From assembly GCF_000092225.1 (NCBI RefSeq), contig NC_014158.1, positions 1,612,001 to 1,676,000 on the forward strand: 64,000 bases of DNA. The letters are read 5' to 3'. Position numbers and translations under genes: made by a program. Below, piece after piece: positions 63,518 through 64,000 of the stretch. The stretch is from Tsukamurella paurometabola DSM 20162 (lineage in GTDB: Bacteria; Actinomycetota; Actinomycetes; Mycobacteriales; Mycobacteriaceae). Position 1 is the first letter of the stretch, and each line of letters begins with the position of its first letter. A model generated the notes under the pieces. The model saw only the letters and a list, made by a program, of their open reading frames with translations. It was not told the origin of the DNA and did no database searches.

Positions 63518-64000
63518 TCACCACCGCCGGCTCCCGGCGATGGTGAGCGCACCCGACCAGGCCGCTAGCACCCCCAGTGCCACCCACCACGGCCAACCGA
63601 TCGTGTTCGCCGGGACTGCGATCGTGGCGAACTGCGCGTTCGTGGCGGGTAGCCAGGCGAGCACCGACCGCCCGAAGGGCAACGCGGGAATCGCGATGGC
63701 CTCCACCAGGAACCACCAGCCCACGACTGCACCGACCGCTGTCGTCGTCGACGAGGCGAGATACCCGACGGCCAGTCCGAGCACCGAGAGCAGCGCCCCC
63801 GCCGCCGGCGCGGCGACCAGTGCCCGCAGCACCTCCGACGCGGGTGCGGACAGTCCGGCTACCGCTCCGATCGCCACCGCCGCTGCTGCGGATACGAACC
63901 CCGCAGCGGCACCGCCGACCGTGACGACCAGTGACTTCGCGGCGTACACCAGCCCGGGCCGGGGAAGAAGTACCCGGGTCAATTGCAGCGTTCCCTGGTC
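63518..64000 (-). CDS. ABC-2-type transporter permease, C-terminal part (runs off window)
   Basis: The frame is open to the right edge and encodes 160 residues ending ALTIAGSRRW. It begins DQGTLQLTRVLLPRPGLVYA, the usual exporter-permease text before a pair of helices, and contains at least four hydrophobic segments (SLVVTVGGAAAGFVSAAAAV, LVAAPAAGALLSVLGLAVGY, TTAVGAVVGWWFLVEAIAIP, WPWWVALGVLAAWSGALTI). ABC-2 permeases export drugs, lipids or polymers. The gene ends upstream of the riboswitch and is probably a separate transcription unit. Confidence 0.75.
   Translation of the reverse strand, partial: DQGTLQLTRVLLPRPGLVYAAKSLVVTVGGAAAGFVSAAAAVAIGAVAGLSAPASEVLRALVAAPAAGALLSVLGLAVGYLASSTTTAVGAVVGWWFLVEAIAIPALPFGRSVLAWLPATNAQFATIAVPANTIGWPWWVALGVLAAWSGALTIAGSRRW

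Overview
The window is about 64 kb of high-GC actinobacterial chromosome. It most likely comes from the order Mycobacteriales, and I would guess Tsukamurella or a close relative. Reasons: start codons are often GTG, overlaps of the GTGA/ATGA type are everywhere, and the run rsmD-coaD, sepIVA-DUF177-rnc-mutM, OsmC-acylphosphatase, smc follows the order known from mycobacteria. A SepIVA-type DivIVA protein is itself a mycobacterial-lineage marker. The species call is inference. I recognised no rRNA, tRNA or CRISPR array.

Layout. 1-957: the 3' end of an IS30-type transposase, a 52-codon His-rich peptide gene and a GH3-type ligase gene broken after about 128 codons. 957-5824 (minus): an overlapping operon of an SDR, LeuC-like and LeuD-like dehydratase subunits and two D-2-hydroxyacid dehydrogenases; the broken GH3 gene was its last member. 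5997-8201: an XRE regulator, a HExxH protein and a multi-spanning membrane protein in one unit. 8203-12098: a Sua5/YrdC paralogue behind two tandem operator-like sites, a truncated MHS transporter, a soluble Ser/Thr kinase and an amino-acid permease. 12124-14436 (minus): ectABC for ectoine, without ectD. 14541-21000: a virginiamycin-B-lyase-like propeller with a ribokinase, a DszA-type flavin monooxygenase overlapping tail-to-tail with a PhoD-type phosphatase, and an MHS osmolyte-type transporter. 21025-26704: the conserved housekeeping block.

26708-43663 is an accessory region set between acylphosphatase and smc, which are neighbours in mycobacteria. It opens with a single-TM protein, a glutathionylspermidine-synthase-like ATP-grasp enzyme and DUF350, then an amino acid:[carrier protein] ligase. 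From 30272 one operon of eleven overlapping genes begins with the ligase's carrier protein and continues with a glycosyltransferase, a condensation-domain protein, two more glycosyltransferases, a Wzx flippase, a CgeB-type transferase, a Wzy polymerase, a Wzz-type protein with a degenerate kinase domain, a tandem alpha/beta hydrolase and an exported beta-helix protein. I read this as a Wzx/Wzy exopolysaccharide locus in which an amino acid, activated by an aminoacyl-tRNA-synthetase-like ligase and carried on a dedicated protein, is transferred to the glycan or its precursor. The condensation protein ends in the C-terminal subdomain of an NRPS adenylation domain with the adenylation core missing, as if the separate ligase had replaced it. 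This is the best candidate here for an undescribed system.

47331-50751, directly after smc, is a low-GC island with a C5-cytosine methyltransferase converging on a GHKL (MORC/HSP90-type) ATPase fused to a C-terminal TIR domain; no nuclease is visible, so methylation-guided TIR defence is a reasonable hypothesis. 51010-58474 is a guanidine-degradation locus: TetR regulator with a 26-bp palindromic operator, permease, carboxyguanidine deiminase pair, carboxyltransferase half of a urea/guanidine carboxylase, and allophanate hydrolase. The biotin carboxylase and biotin-carrier parts are absent. 58567-60593 holds gnd and a GNAT protein. 60610-64000 (minus) has a cobalamin riboswitch in front of a BtuF-like lipoprotein, a 2Fe-2S protein and a flavin oxidoreductase, then the end of an ABC permease gene that runs off the window.
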